From Pseudomonas mucidolens (lineage in GTDB: Bacteria > Pseudomonadota > Gammaproteobacteria > Pseudomonadales > Pseudomonadaceae): a stretch of 64,000 nt of DNA. Position 1 is the first letter of the stretch. Each line of letters starts with the position of its first letter. The translations under genes and the position numbers were made by a program. Positions 28,686 through 37,753 of this stretch are shown here, in pieces. Where the stretch lies: positions 2,976,001 through 3,040,000 of the forward strand of contig NZ_LT629802.1 of assembly GCF_900106045.1 (NCBI RefSeq), in the 5' to 3' direction. A model generated the notes under the pieces. It had not been told where the DNA came from and made no database searches. It worked only from the letters and a program-made list of their open reading frames with translations.

Positions 28686-29780
28686 TTATTTACAATCCAC
28701 GCAATACACTTCGGTAGCAAGATCATTCACCTTGTTGCCGACTGAATAGGCAAACAGGGTGTTATCACGGGCGATCCCGTGGGGGAACTGAACGGCACCA
28801 AACTGGAAGAGCCGATAAGGTAAAAAGTCCTTATCTTTGGAAAACAAAATCCGAGGGGACAAATTTGCTTTGCTCACCACTACTACATCGGATTTGTTCT
28901 CGATTATTCCAGGGCCAGGCCGACGATCCAGAAGCGCCATAAAGGGGTTACCCTTTTGATCCGAAGGCTCAGTAGCTGTCGAGAATACAAAGTAGTCATG
29001 CAACTCGCAGCCATAGATACACGAACCATTGATATCTAAAAGCGGCTCAGACACCCATTTTCCGTCACGTTGGACCAGCAATCTGATGGTGTTCCGAGTA
29101 ATTTGCGTGTCCGTCGCATAAAGCAGGCCCTGTTCTATAGGAAACGCGATACAAGCGCGATGGGCCTGATCCCCCCTTAGAATGGGTTCTACTTGGGCGA
29201 AACCTTCTTTGACCATCCAAATACTGGCCGAGTGCTCAAAATCACCTGCCAACAGCCAGATACAGCCACGCTTAGGGTCCGGCACCAGACCATGAATGTG
29301 ATTGATTTCACCCGTGGCAAAGGAATAGGCCACGGTCCACCCAGCATCTTCACCACGCTTATAAACGTGGACCGGATCGCGCTGTCGGTTGCCAAAATAC
29401 TCGCCGAAGTAGATACCGTCCTCAAAACCCGGAACGCCCTCGATAACGGAAAAGCTCAGCGGTCCACGACCTACCCTGAACGAAAACTCACAACGTAACT
29501 GCCCCTGCTCGGGACAATAGCTGTAAAGCTTGGCACCATAAGAAAAAAAATACAGGCCCTGAAAAAAAGCCCCTGTTCCGAAGCCCAGTCGTGCCAGACG
29601 AAACGTCCAGCGGGATGCCGCCAGCAAGCGTCTTTTACTCGACTCAGGCACAGTAACCAAGCGCTCAAGGACACCGTCTTCAGTGCGTCGATACAACGTA
29701 TTGGCCTTCCCCAGCACCAGACGTCCCGCGTCATCCAGAAATAAAGGTTTCAACCTGGGCAATACATATTCCGGCTTCAT
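28686..29780 (-). CDS. Unrecognised protein of the polysaccharide locus, possible beta-propeller
   Basis: A 364-residue protein I cannot assign to a named family. It lacks a signal peptide and clear membrane helices. The sequence alternates short hydrophobic strands with turns, for example YFFSYGAKLYSYCPEQGQL, GIYFGEYFGNRQRDPVHVYK, GEINHIHGLVPDPKRGCIWL and ASIWMVKEGF, and has a histidine-containing loop (EINHIHGL). This blade-like pattern suggests a five- or six-bladed propeller, as in sialidase-like or glucosyl hydrolase-like folds. Its ATG overlaps the stop of the acetyltransferase gene by four bases, so it is co-expressed with the modification genes. Function is unknown; glycan binding or modification is a guess. 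Confidence 0.6.
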   Translation of the reverse strand: MKPEYVLPRLKPLFLDDAGRLVLGKANTLYRRTEDGVLERLVTVPESSKRRLLAASRWTFRLARLGFGTGAFFQGLYFFSYGAKLYSYCPEQGQLRCEFSFRVGRGPLSFSVIEGVPGFEDGIYFGEYFGNRQRDPVHVYKRGEDAGWTVAYSFATGEINHIHGLVPDPKRGCIWLLAGDFEHSASIWMVKEGFAQVEPILRGDQAHRACIAFPIEQGLLYATDTQITRNTIRLLVQRDGKWVSEPLLDINGSCIYGCELHDYFVFSTATEPSDQKGNPFMALLDRRPGPGIIENKSDVVVVSKANLSPRILFSKDKDFLPYRLFQFGAVQFPHGIARDNTLFAYSVGNKVNDLATEVYCVDCK

Positions 29781-30739
29781 GAGCCCACCCAGAAATAGGG
29801 ATAACCGGAGTGATTTCTTGCATCAAGAAACGCAATCAGCGCCTTGGCCGAAAGGACCTCGACAACCACTCCGTCGATAACCGCGGTTTTCAGCAAACCG
29901 GCTGCCAGCAAGTCCTTACACAGCGTCCGTTCACCAAAATGCAACGCGCCCCAACGAGGTGCGCGCTCACGCAGCACGCGGGACTCCTCGAAGTCGCCAT
30001 CCTTAATGAGAAAATGCTTCTCGACATACCAATCACTGACCGGCCATTCTGCATCCTTCACATCCTCAGCCACATGGATCATTGTGAGACTATGCGTCAG
30101 GTCAGTCCCCAGGCCCACGATCAGTGCATCATGTTCGACGCAACGGCTCCAGGAAGAGTTCACGCCACAAGCCAGGGGTGAATTTCCCGTCAGATTACCG
30201 TCCATCAGTACCTCGGCAAGCTTGCCTGAGGCCACCATCGTATTGATCGGATGACGACTACGTACCGAACCGGCACGCTTATGCAACGCACCAGGCAAAA
30301 CGCCGGTCTTTATCCGCGACTTCTGCACGTTGTAGACGTAGACCTTGTCATCGGGCTTGGTCGACAGGTACTCCTCCACCGAACGCGAATTGCTGAACAT
30401 AGGCATCGCCGGCATTGCCAGCGTACCGCTGGCACCGACTACCCCTAGCAAAAACTCGACCATTTCATCAGGCCCGGACACCCGCCCTTTAAAAGGTGCA
30501 AATGCGGAGTGCACTACCATCAAGGAACCCGCACGAGCACCGCAGTCTTTGAGATAACGATCTAATGCAAGGTAATCGAAAGGTTTGGTCTGCTCTGTCT
30601 CGGTAGGGCGCTTCTTCTTGGCGCTTTTCTTTACCTTGCCGGCCAGACGTTGAACGTTGCGCCAATACACACGCCGGCCGAGCATTTCGATATGCGGCGA
30701 CAGAGCAAAAATCTTCTTAACCAATCCTGTATTTGCCAT
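29777..30739 (-). CDS. AAC(3)-type N-acetyltransferase of the polysaccharide locus
   Basis: A 320-residue protein of the antibiotic N3-acetyltransferase fold. Visible family elements are GSLMVVHSAFAPFKGRVSGP, SGTLAMPAMPMFSN, the GVLPGALHKRAGSVRSRHP motif and VGLGTDLTHSLTMIHVAED. The N-terminal 45 residues are basic and Lys-rich. In AAC(3) enzymes this fold moves acetyl from acetyl-CoA to an amino group of an aminoglycoside. In this operon the natural acceptor is more likely an amino-sugar nucleotide or lipid-linked glycan, so drug resistance should not be assumed. It lies four bases behind the GT2 gene and overlaps the next gene. Confidence 0.82.
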   Translation of the reverse strand: MANTGLVKKIFALSPHIEMLGRRVYWRNVQRLAGKVKKSAKKKRPTETEQTKPFDYLALDRYLKDCGARAGSLMVVHSAFAPFKGRVSGPDEMVEFLLGVVGASGTLAMPAMPMFSNSRSVEEYLSTKPDDKVYVYNVQKSRIKTGVLPGALHKRAGSVRSRHPINTMVASGKLAEVLMDGNLTGNSPLACGVNSSWSRCVEHDALIVGLGTDLTHSLTMIHVAEDVKDAEWPVSDWYVEKHFLIKDGDFEESRVLRERAPRWGALHFGERTLCKDLLAAGLLKTAVIDGVVVEVLSAKALIAFLDARNHSGYPYFWVGS

Positions 30740-30743
30740 GATG

Positions 30744-31604
30744 CTAGGACCTGTTCCTTAAAAAATGCGTATAGAAGTAGTCGTATGACTTCTTGTGCTC
30801 CGCACAGATGAAGTCCAACTTCACCTGTGAGGTCGAGGCGTGTTCCTTGTCAAAAACCCGCACTCCTGGGACATGTTCAATGCTCAAGCCATGCCTGCGC
30901 AACTGTTCGGCAACAAAGCCTTCTTCCCCAAACAGAAAACGTGGGTAAGCGACGTCGGCGCCCTTGGCAAAGTAACGCCGGGTGAAAATCATGAACGAAC
31001 CATGGGCACCATACATAGGTGACTCCACCGCAGCGGCCGTCGGGGTCGCGCTTGTAAGGCCGCGATCACGTCGTTGCTCACGGGAACGTGCCAACTCACG
31101 CATACGTACCAGCTTGTGGTACCAACGAAATAGCACAATGTTAGAGCAAACCATCCGCATGAAGTTGATCTTACGTGCCGTCGGGCGGCTCATCATCTTC
31201 GGATTCAAGTCCCGGCCATCCTTATCGGAAAAAATGCCGGGGGCTATCAAACCGGTTTCGTTGCCCAATGGATGCGCCAAGAGAGTCTGAAAAAAATCCT
31301 CGGCAACCACCAGATCAACGTTGCAAACCACCACGAAGTCATAGCTCTCAACCCCTTGAGGCTGACTCGCCAATGCTTTATTAAATGCTGGAAAATAGCC
31401 GACATTTTCGTTTTTCAGATGTTTGAATGAGTAAGCGTAGTCACTGGAGGAAAAGTCCTTAATCGGTGAAATGGTTGAATTGTCCGCAAGGACTACATCC
31501 AACACCAGACCTGGACAGGCCCGATAAGCCAGATCGACAGACGCCAGAAAACGACCTGCGTCTTCGTAGGCGTTATAACAAACAGGAACCAAGAGAATTT
31601 TCAC
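30744..31604 (-). CDS. Glycosyltransferase family 2
   Basis: A 286-residue GT-A fold transferase. The N-terminus KILLVPVCYNAYEDAGRFL, the first Asp region VVLADNST and the DxD-like stretch VVCNVDLVVAEDFFQTLL are seen, followed by LFGEEGFVAEQLRRHGLSIE, a typical acceptor-side ED motif. It resembles rhamnosyl- or other dTDP/UDP-sugar transferases of O-antigen clusters; donor unknown. The frame is open to a TTG at 31616 that follows the wzy stop directly. I prefer the GTG at 31604 because GAGG lies six bases before it and the protein then begins at the first beta strand. Confidence 0.85.
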   Translation of the reverse strand: MKILLVPVCYNAYEDAGRFLASVDLAYRACPGLVLDVVLADNSTISPIKDFSSSDYAYSFKHLKNENVGYFPAFNKALASQPQGVESYDFVVVCNVDLVVAEDFFQTLLAHPLGNETGLIAPGIFSDKDGRDLNPKMMSRPTARKINFMRMVCSNIVLFRWYHKLVRMRELARSREQRRDRGLTSATPTAAAVESPMYGAHGSFMIFTRRYFAKGADVAYPRFLFGEEGFVAEQLRRHGLSIEHVPGVRVFDKEHASTSQVKLDFICAEHKKSYDYFYTHFLRNRS

Positions 31605-31616
31605 TTCAGACCTCAA

Positions 31617-32933
31617 TTAGACTTTAACTCTCATCAACAAAAACAATAAAATCCATTGAACCGTAAAAACCAATGGAAGTGTCAGCCAACTCATAGAGCT
31701 TATTATGTAGGTCTGATAACTTATAGCAACGAAATAAACAAAGAACACAATTGCAAACGCACTATTCTTATGACTCAACAGGCGCCAATAACCAAGATTA
31801 CAAAGAAGCCCCATAAAAAAAGCAAAAAACATGCTACCTATCAGACCAAAGTCATTGATAATTCCGCGAAAAACCGTAAACAAATTACCCTTAACATAAT
31901 CTCCATAAGTATAAAACTCATCATATATACCCATAGGCAAACTACGATCATCACCAGCCAACTGAAATAGAGACATAAACGTATAATAACCCATCGTCAG
32001 CGTATCATGTCGATAACTCATCAAAGACTCACCCAAATAACGCTCAGAAAACCAGTCAGAAAAAGCGGGCAAATGCACGGAAGAGTAGGTAACCAAATAA
32101 TACCTAAGGCGATTCAATATCAACGTTGTGTCATCAAGCTCATAAATACCTCGAGACAAAAATGAGGCAATGACTATAGGAAACACTAACAACCCATACA
32201 GAGATAAACTGCGAAAACCCTGATAATTAATCAGCGTGTAATTTTTATCATAGACTCTAGCAACCAAAAGCCCACCAAGAAACAAAAAAATAGAAAAGAA
32301 AAAAAGCCCTTTAGCACTTTGTAGAAACATTACGAGCAAGGCTGGAAGAAAAGACACTATTAGAAGTTTTATTTTTCCTTTGGCAGCGCCACGCGCACCA
32401 TACACCAAACCACCGAAAACAGCAGTGTAATAGCTACACTGTAGACCAAGCTGCGCATAAACACTGGATACAATTTCACCTGAGTAACGTTTTCCAGCGT
32501 AAACGCCACCTACAGCAATCGGATTCGCGAGCAGTTGGTCAATCGAAATTCCTTGTTGCAATACGCCCATAAAAATCATCAATGCCGAAAATCCGGCAGC
32601 ACCATAAAATGCCGCGACAATCAACGGTCTATTAAAGTAATAACTTGAAGGCAACTTGCTCTCATTTCGAGCTAATGCGATGTACCACGGAAAGAAAAAA
32701 CAGGATAAGGAAAAAGCAAAACAGAACGACAATATATATAAAATAACCAAAGGATTAACGGGAGCTTCGAAAGCTACCAGAAGGGGAAACATAGTATAAA
32801 AAAACCAAAAAAGCAAAAATATAGAAACCGGATTTAACCAGATTCTAAAAACTTTTTTAGCGCACCACGCTCCGAGCAGAAAGAAAAAAGACAAAAACAA
32901 ACTTATACATTTAAAAACCCAAAAATTATCCAT
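31617..32933 (-). CDS. wzy: Wzy-type O-antigen polymerase
   Basis: A 438-residue, very hydrophobic protein with about ten to twelve predicted transmembrane segments and a large periplasmic loop in the second half (about residues 280-350, containing HLPAFSDWFSERYLGESLMS). This fits oligosaccharide-repeat-unit polymerases, which join lipid-linked units in the periplasm. Wzy proteins share little sequence, so the call rests on topology and position directly after wzx. The DNA is clearly AT-rich compared with the flanking genes, a usual sign of recent exchange of serotype genes. It overlaps the wzx end by eight bases. Confidence 0.78.
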   Translation of the reverse strand: MDNFWVFKCISLFLSFFFLLGAWCAKKVFRIWLNPVSIFLLFWFFYTMFPLLVAFEAPVNPLVILYILSFCFAFSLSCFFFPWYIALARNESKLPSSYYFNRPLIVAAFYGAAGFSALMIFMGVLQQGISIDQLLANPIAVGGVYAGKRYSGEIVSSVYAQLGLQCSYYTAVFGGLVYGARGAAKGKIKLLIVSFLPALLVMFLQSAKGLFFFSIFLFLGGLLVARVYDKNYTLINYQGFRSLSLYGLLVFPIVIASFLSRGIYELDDTTLILNRLRYYLVTYSSVHLPAFSDWFSERYLGESLMSYRHDTLTMGYYTFMSLFQLAGDDRSLPMGIYDEFYTYGDYVKGNLFTVFRGIINDFGLIGSMFFAFFMGLLCNLGYWRLLSHKNSAFAIVFFVYFVAISYQTYIISSMSWLTLPLVFTVQWILLFLLMRVKV

Positions 32934-34188
32934 TCTTTAATTTCCGCTGATACTTCCACATAAACATAACCAACAACAACACCTCAGCCAAAACAAAAGC
33001 TACTGACGCCCCGACGGCATCGTAGAAGTACGACGCCACCAGTGAAAACAGAAAAATAGAGGCCCCCACAGCAAATACAGAGCGCGCAAAATAGGCCTGT
33101 GCACCGATTAACGTTAACCCCACAGCTCCAAACATGGCATTTGCAACACCAAATATCACCGCCGGTGCCAGCAATACGATAAGCAGAAGCACTTCGTCGC
33201 CGAACCCAGGCAGCAAACCAAAGAGGTGTCCTACATAGATCGCAAACACCCCAAGCGGCATTACAAAGAACATTACGCCTAGCTGAATCCGCGTATTAAT
33301 CCAGATCAGATCAAATGCCTTCGATGGCGTTTTTTCCTCAACCGGCAACAACGACCAAGCTTTAACGGCTTTAGGCATGAACAGTTGATTAAGTGGCCGA
33401 GCCAAGGCTTGGATACTTTTTACTACCTTCTCGGCCACGGCATAGGCGGAGACGGCTGCGCTGTTGGAAACGCCGGCTAGAATCAGGATATTGGCACCGC
33501 GAAACAGTGCTACAGAGATGTTGCCGAAAAACAGGTGACGCCCATCACCGAGTAGAGAAACAATCGAACGAACACTCATCGAGCGTAAGTTTCCTGCACC
33601 GAAGCGGTAAAGCAAATAGAAAAAAGCAGCGATACCGGACGCTAAAAAACTACCCGCCAATATTAGCGAAGCGAGCAACAGATCCGTCGCCCCGCCCACA
33701 AAAAGATAAATGGCCAATACAGCACCGAACCGCGAAACCAATACAAAAACCGCTAACGGTAAGTTGCGTTCGACGGCCTGAAAATAATAATTGCATTGAA
33801 AAATCATGCCCAGCACGAAGCATAACCAAGCCAGCAGTACGGCCAAACTGCCGTCAGAAAAGAGATGGTAAGCGCCAGCCAAAGGAAGCGCCGACACGAA
33901 AAACAAAAAAATACGCGCGCCAAGAATATTAAAAAAACACTCGGCCTCCTCTGACAGATCACCCTGCTTTCGCGCCTCAACAATAGAATTCACGCCACTG
34001 GTGTCGAAACTGTAAAGGCAAACGGTCAGCACGTAAAATGCCATGGCTTCTGCCACAACCAGTTCGGCAAACGCGCCCTTACCCAACAATGTCAGCAAAT
34101 AAGGAAAGACCAGCAGGGGGAACAATGCGTTAGCCCCTTGTATTGCCATCAACGATATACCGTTGACAACGTTTGCGTTAACCCGCAC
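32926..34188 (-). CDS. wzx: Wzx-type O-unit flippase
   Basis: A 420-residue polytopic membrane protein of the MATE/PST superfamily with about twelve transmembrane helices. The family start GISLMAIQGANALFPLLVFP, then LTLLGKGAFAELVVAEAMAF, matches O-antigen flippases. It should move the completed undecaprenyl-linked unit across the inner membrane. The start is GTG at 34188 with GAGGA six bases upstream. Base composition is lower in GC than that of wecB/wecC and similar to that of wzy. About 240 bases separate it from wecC. Confidence 0.88.
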   Translation of the reverse strand: MRVNANVVNGISLMAIQGANALFPLLVFPYLLTLLGKGAFAELVVAEAMAFYVLTVCLYSFDTSGVNSIVEARKQGDLSEEAECFFNILGARIFLFFVSALPLAGAYHLFSDGSLAVLLAWLCFVLGMIFQCNYYFQAVERNLPLAVFVLVSRFGAVLAIYLFVGGATDLLLASLILAGSFLASGIAAFFYLLYRFGAGNLRSMSVRSIVSLLGDGRHLFFGNISVALFRGANILILAGVSNSAAVSAYAVAEKVVKSIQALARPLNQLFMPKAVKAWSLLPVEEKTPSKAFDLIWINTRIQLGVMFFVMPLGVFAIYVGHLFGLLPGFGDEVLLLIVLLAPAVIFGVANAMFGAVGLTLIGAQAYFARSVFAVGASIFLFSLVASYFYDAVGASVAFVLAEVLLLVMFMWKYQRKLKNG

Positions 34189-34352
34189 GCATAATCCTCA
34201 TAGAGCGTTCCCGATGCCTGAGGAACAGGCTTCATCTGAATCAGCGGCAAGGCGCCAGCATTGCCCCGTAACGAGATTAGCCAAGACTGGCTGAATCAAT
34301 TGCATACTGGCTTGCCTCTCAGTATTCCAGACAGTTTCTCAAGTACGGACAT

Positions 34353-34378
34353 GCGGATGAACGCTCGCGTCCATCCGC
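34353..34378. other. Inverted repeat between wecC and wzx
   Basis: Arms GCGGATGAACG and CGTCCATCCGC pair with one mismatch around a four-base loop. No T-run follows on either strand. It lies in the 239-base gap between wecC and wzx, which otherwise shows nothing I can name. Confidence 0.45.
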
Positions 34379-34427
34379 CTCATTTACACTCTTTCATTGG
34401 CCCATTGCATAACCCGAAGGTTCGCGG

Positions 34428-35696
34428 TCAAGCCGACCACACGCCACGAGTATCAACGACTTTGTGAGTCTCAAGGATGGTAGCCGGGATTTTCTTGAAG
34501 GTCTTGTGATCCACCAGAAGTACGATAACGTCCGCATCGGCGATTGCCGACTCGGTTGTAACCAGCTTCAGTTGATCAGCCAATTGACTCGGCAATGCTT
34601 CGATGTTCGGCTCAACAGCAACGACCGTACCTGGGTGAGAGGCCAGGATTTTCCGGGTAATGGCAAGTGCAGGGCTCTCGCGCAAGTCATCAATATCCGG
34701 CTTGAATGCCAAGCCCAAACAGGCAATCGTTACTTCACGAGCAGTCTTGTCTGGATTGGCCTGAAGAAACTCGGCCACCGCCAGCTTGGTCTTTTCCAAC
34801 ACCCACTCAGGCTTACTATCATTGACCTCACGTGCCATGCGAATCAGACGGGCTTCCTTCGGTGTCTTGCTGACAATGAACCAAGGATCAACGGCAATGC
34901 AGTGCCCACCTACACCTGGCCCAGGCTGTAGGATATTCACACGAGGATGGCGATTGGCCAGGCGAATCAACTCCCAGACATTGATCTGCAGCTTGTCGCA
35001 AATCATCGACAGTTCGTTGGCAAACGCAATATTGGTATCGCGGAAGCTGTTTTCGGTCAGCTTGCACATCTCCGCCGTTCTGGCATTGGTGATGACACAC
35101 TCGCCCTCAACGAAGATCTGATACAGCGAGACGGCCGCCGCAGAGCACTTTGGCGTCATGCCGCCAATCACCCGATCGTTCTGTACCAACTCGCGCAGTA
35201 CGTGACCCGGCAATACACGCTCCGGACAGTGGGCAATACGAATATCGGAATCTTCGCCGCAATCCTGGGGGAAACTCAAGTCCGGACGCGCAGATGCCAG
35301 CCAGGCAGACATCTGTTCGGTTGCGCCGACGGGAGAAGTGGACTCCAAGATAACCAAGTCGCCCTTTTTAAGAACCGGAGCAATGGCCTCACTGGCCGAT
35401 TGAATATACCCCAGATCAGGCGTGTAGTCCGCGTTGAAGGGGGTAGGCACGGCGATCAAGAACGCGTCAGCCGCTTCTGGAGTCGTCGTCGCTCGCAGAT
35501 AACCGTTAGTCACGGCTGCGTGCACCACCATATCCAGGTCGGGCTCAACAATATGAATACTGCCCTTATTGATGATCGCGACTGTATCTGAATTGACGTC
35601 AACACCAATTACGTGTTTTTTGCGCGACGCAAATACAGCAGCAGTGGGAAGCCCAATATAGCCAAGGCCGACAACAGAGATAGTTTGAAACGGCAT
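34428..35696 (-). CDS. wecC: UDP-N-acetyl-D-mannosamine dehydrogenase
   Basis: A 422-residue UDP-sugar 6-dehydrogenase. The N-terminal Rossmann motif is VVGLGYIGLPTAAVFASRKK. The catalytic cysteine lies in GPGVGGHCIAVDPWFIV, and ALAITRKILASHPGTVVAVE marks the C-terminal domain. It oxidises UDP-ManNAc to UDP-ManNAcA using two NAD+, feeding the uronic acid into the surface polysaccharide. It directly follows wecB in the same direction, as in enterobacterial common antigen and many O-antigen loci. The ATG at 35696 has AAGGA upstream. Confidence 0.93.
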   Translation of the reverse strand: MPFQTISVVGLGYIGLPTAAVFASRKKHVIGVDVNSDTVAIINKGSIHIVEPDLDMVVHAAVTNGYLRATTTPEAADAFLIAVPTPFNADYTPDLGYIQSASEAIAPVLKKGDLVILESTSPVGATEQMSAWLASARPDLSFPQDCGEDSDIRIAHCPERVLPGHVLRELVQNDRVIGGMTPKCSAAAVSLYQIFVEGECVITNARTAEMCKLTENSFRDTNIAFANELSMICDKLQINVWELIRLANRHPRVNILQPGPGVGGHCIAVDPWFIVSKTPKEARLIRMAREVNDSKPEWVLEKTKLAVAEFLQANPDKTAREVTIACLGLAFKPDIDDLRESPALAITRKILASHPGTVVAVEPNIEALPSQLADQLKLVTTESAIADADVIVLLVDHKTFKKIPATILETHKVVDTRGVWSA

Positions 35697-35800
35697 AATG
35701 TTCCTTACAACGATTTGAACTTGGAATGACTAGGCCACGTGCAGTTTTTTTTCACTCAGCGCCGGAATTTCAGGTGATGCGTGAAAGGCCCTGGACTCAC

Positions 35801-36925
35801 TTACTGATCCAATGCTGCCAGCGCCGCCAGTATACGTTTGCAAGCATCCCCTTCGCCGTAAGGATTGTGCGCATAACTCATATTCGCGTAGGCGACGGGG
35901 TCTTCCAACAACTGCTTAAGCTCCTGAACGATGCGTTCCGTTTGCGTACCCACCAGCTTGACCGTACCAGCAGCTACAGCCTCGGGTCGCTCAGTGGTAT
36001 CGCGCATGACCAGTACTGGCTTGCCCAATGAGGGGGCCTCTTCCTGGATACCGCCCGAGTCGGTAAGAATGATGTACGAACGACTCATCATGTAGACGAA
36101 GGGCAAATATTCCAGAGGCTCTATCAAATGGACGTTGTTGATACCGGTCAGCAATCGATTGACGGGCTCACGAACATTCGGATTCAGGTGTACGGGGTAA
36201 ACAATATCGACCTCTGGATGAGCCGTGGCAACCTCTATAAGCGCTCTACAGATTCGCTCAAAACCGTCGCCAAAACTCTCGCGTCGGTGTCCGGTCACCA
36301 GAATCAACTTGCGACTTGAATCGAGAAAAGCCGCTGGAGCAGCCGCCCGAGCCCTGAGATCGCTATCCTGATCAAGTCGATTGACGACCTCCAACAGAGC
36401 ATCGATGACAGTGTTTCCGGTGACCACGATGCGATCAGCGCTGACGCCTTCGCGCAGCAGATTATCCTGGGAGTTTGACGTTGGAGCAAAGTGCAAATTA
36501 GCCAACGCGCCAGTGAGCTTGCGGTTACCCTCTTCGGGCCATGGCGAATAGAGATTACCCGTGCGCAAACCCGCCTCTACGTGCGCTACCGGGATCTGTT
36601 GAAAGTACGCCGCCAGACTCGCAGAAAATGTTGTCGCCGTATCGCCGTGAACCAAAACTATATCCGGCTGAAATTCCGCCAATATCGCTTTCATGCCTTG
36701 CAGGATTGATGTCGTGACGTCTGTCAGATCCTGGCCTGCCTTCATGATGTTCAAATCATAATCGGGCTGGATGTCAAACAACTCCAAAACCTGGTCCAAC
36801 ATTTCTCGATGCTGGCCAGTAACGCAGACCTTGGCCTCAAAGCGCTCATCGGCTGCCAGCGCAAGAGCTAACGGAGCCATCTTGATCGCCTCGGGACGAG
36901 TACCAAAAACGCACAATGTCTTCAC
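35801..36925 (-). CDS. wecB: UDP-N-acetylglucosamine 2-epimerase (non-hydrolysing)
   Basis: A 374-residue enzyme of the WecB family. The start [20 protein letters not shown], the [20 protein letters not shown] motif, [27 protein letters not shown] and the late [20 protein letters not shown] are all diagnostic. It interconverts UDP-GlcNAc and UDP-ManNAc, the substrate of WecC. The start codon is GTG at 36925 with GGAG seven bases upstream. It is the first gene of the polysaccharide block behind wzz, separated from wzz by more than 800 bases that contain a decayed transposase. Confidence 0.95.
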   Translation of the reverse strand: MKTLCVFGTRPEAIKMAPLALALAADERFEAKVCVTGQHREMLDQVLELFDIQPDYDLNIMKAGQDLTDVTTSILQGMKAILAEFQPDIVLVHGDTATTFSASLAAYFQQIPVAHVEAGLRTGNLYSPWPEEGNRKLTGALANLHFAPTSNSQDNLLREGVSADRIVVTGNTVIDALLEVVNRLDQDSDLRARAAAPAAFLDSSRKLILVTGHRRESFGDGFERICRALIEVATAHPEVDIVYPVHLNPNVREPVNRLLTGINNVHLIEPLEYLPFVYMMSRSYIILTDSGGIQEEAPSLGKPVLVMRDTTERPEAVAAGTVKLVGTQTERIVQELKQLLEDPVAYANMSYAHNPYGEGDACKRILAALAALDQ

Positions 36926-37439
36926 ACGACAACTCCAAAATCAAAGAAACAAGTACATCCAGGCTCGATACCTTCGCAGAAGCCTTCCTGGACGCCCATT
37001 ATTAAAAGCACACAATACAGGGCTGGATATAAAATTGAACGCCCGAAAAATGAAGCGAAAATCCCAATCACTGCAAGCTTTCACATCCTTGCTCAGCAAT
37101 AGCTATATTTTTCACAGATCGGATTAGCCAAAGCCCCCTCAACCAGTATCAATAAGCCATCATTCGCAATGAGGGAAAATCAAACGCTACGTTCATATGT
37201 CTGCTACCGCACTGAAAACAATACTTCGCTCATCACTATCAACCTCAAGGCGAAGCCTAAGATCACCTTGAATTCAATTCGATTGATGGTGACCGCAACA
37301 TTTTCGTCCCTACGCCTTAATACGAGCAGCGTAGGTCATCATGACTAAAGCAAAAAGCAGGGAGATGACTGAGCTAGCTGAGGGAATAGGGCTATTTCCT
37401 GATTTTTCAGCCCTTTTCGAGGGTCCAACCAGTTATGCC
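36926..37439. other. Non-coding region upstream of wecB
   Basis: About 510 bases with moderately low GC and no convincing gene on either strand. It should contain the promoter and leader of the wecB-to-wbpM transcript. I could not pick out an unambiguous promoter or an ops/JUMPstart element here. Confidence 0.4.
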
Positions 37440-37751
37440 TCAGTCGCCTCGACGCTTTAGACTCGAATCTAACTCTAGAATTTCGACGCTTCGATGAATT
37501 TCCTCCTTGAAAACTTCGTTATTTTCAGCAGCCCCACCGGCTCGGCGACGCTGACCCAAGCTATTGTGCAACTCGGCTACGTGGCCTCGGAGCATAACAT
37601 ACAGACCGAACGATCCATGCAAAGCGGTCCTCAAACCGCTTCCGTACAAGCGGTCAATTCACGCCAACAGATGGCGCTACACCTTGCCTGAGGCAACAGA
37701 CCGATCATGACATGCGCATGATTATCCATAACAACCTGAAAATCAAAGCCG
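37440..37751 (-). pseudogene. Decayed Y1 (HUH) transposase, IS200/RAYT-like
   Basis: Read on the minus strand just after the wzz stop, one frame gives GFDFQVVMDNHAHVMIGLLP before a stop at 37631. VMDNHxHV is the HUH metal-binding signature of Y1 transposases. About 100 bases on, another frame gives ENNEVFKEEIHRS and ends LKRRGD. This resembles the usual C-terminus of a group of these transposases (a FK-EIE segment ending in RGGDRRS-like sequence). The N-terminus is missing, the catalytic Tyr region is not recognisable, and at least one frameshift is needed. It is therefore a remnant between wzz and wecB. Confidence 0.55.
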
Positions 37752-37753
37752 CA

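Noticed and set aside
29777..30739. Acquired aminoglycoside-resistance gene
   Set aside because: It lies inside a polysaccharide operon with overlapping neighbours and no mobile element, so a glycan acceptor is more likely.
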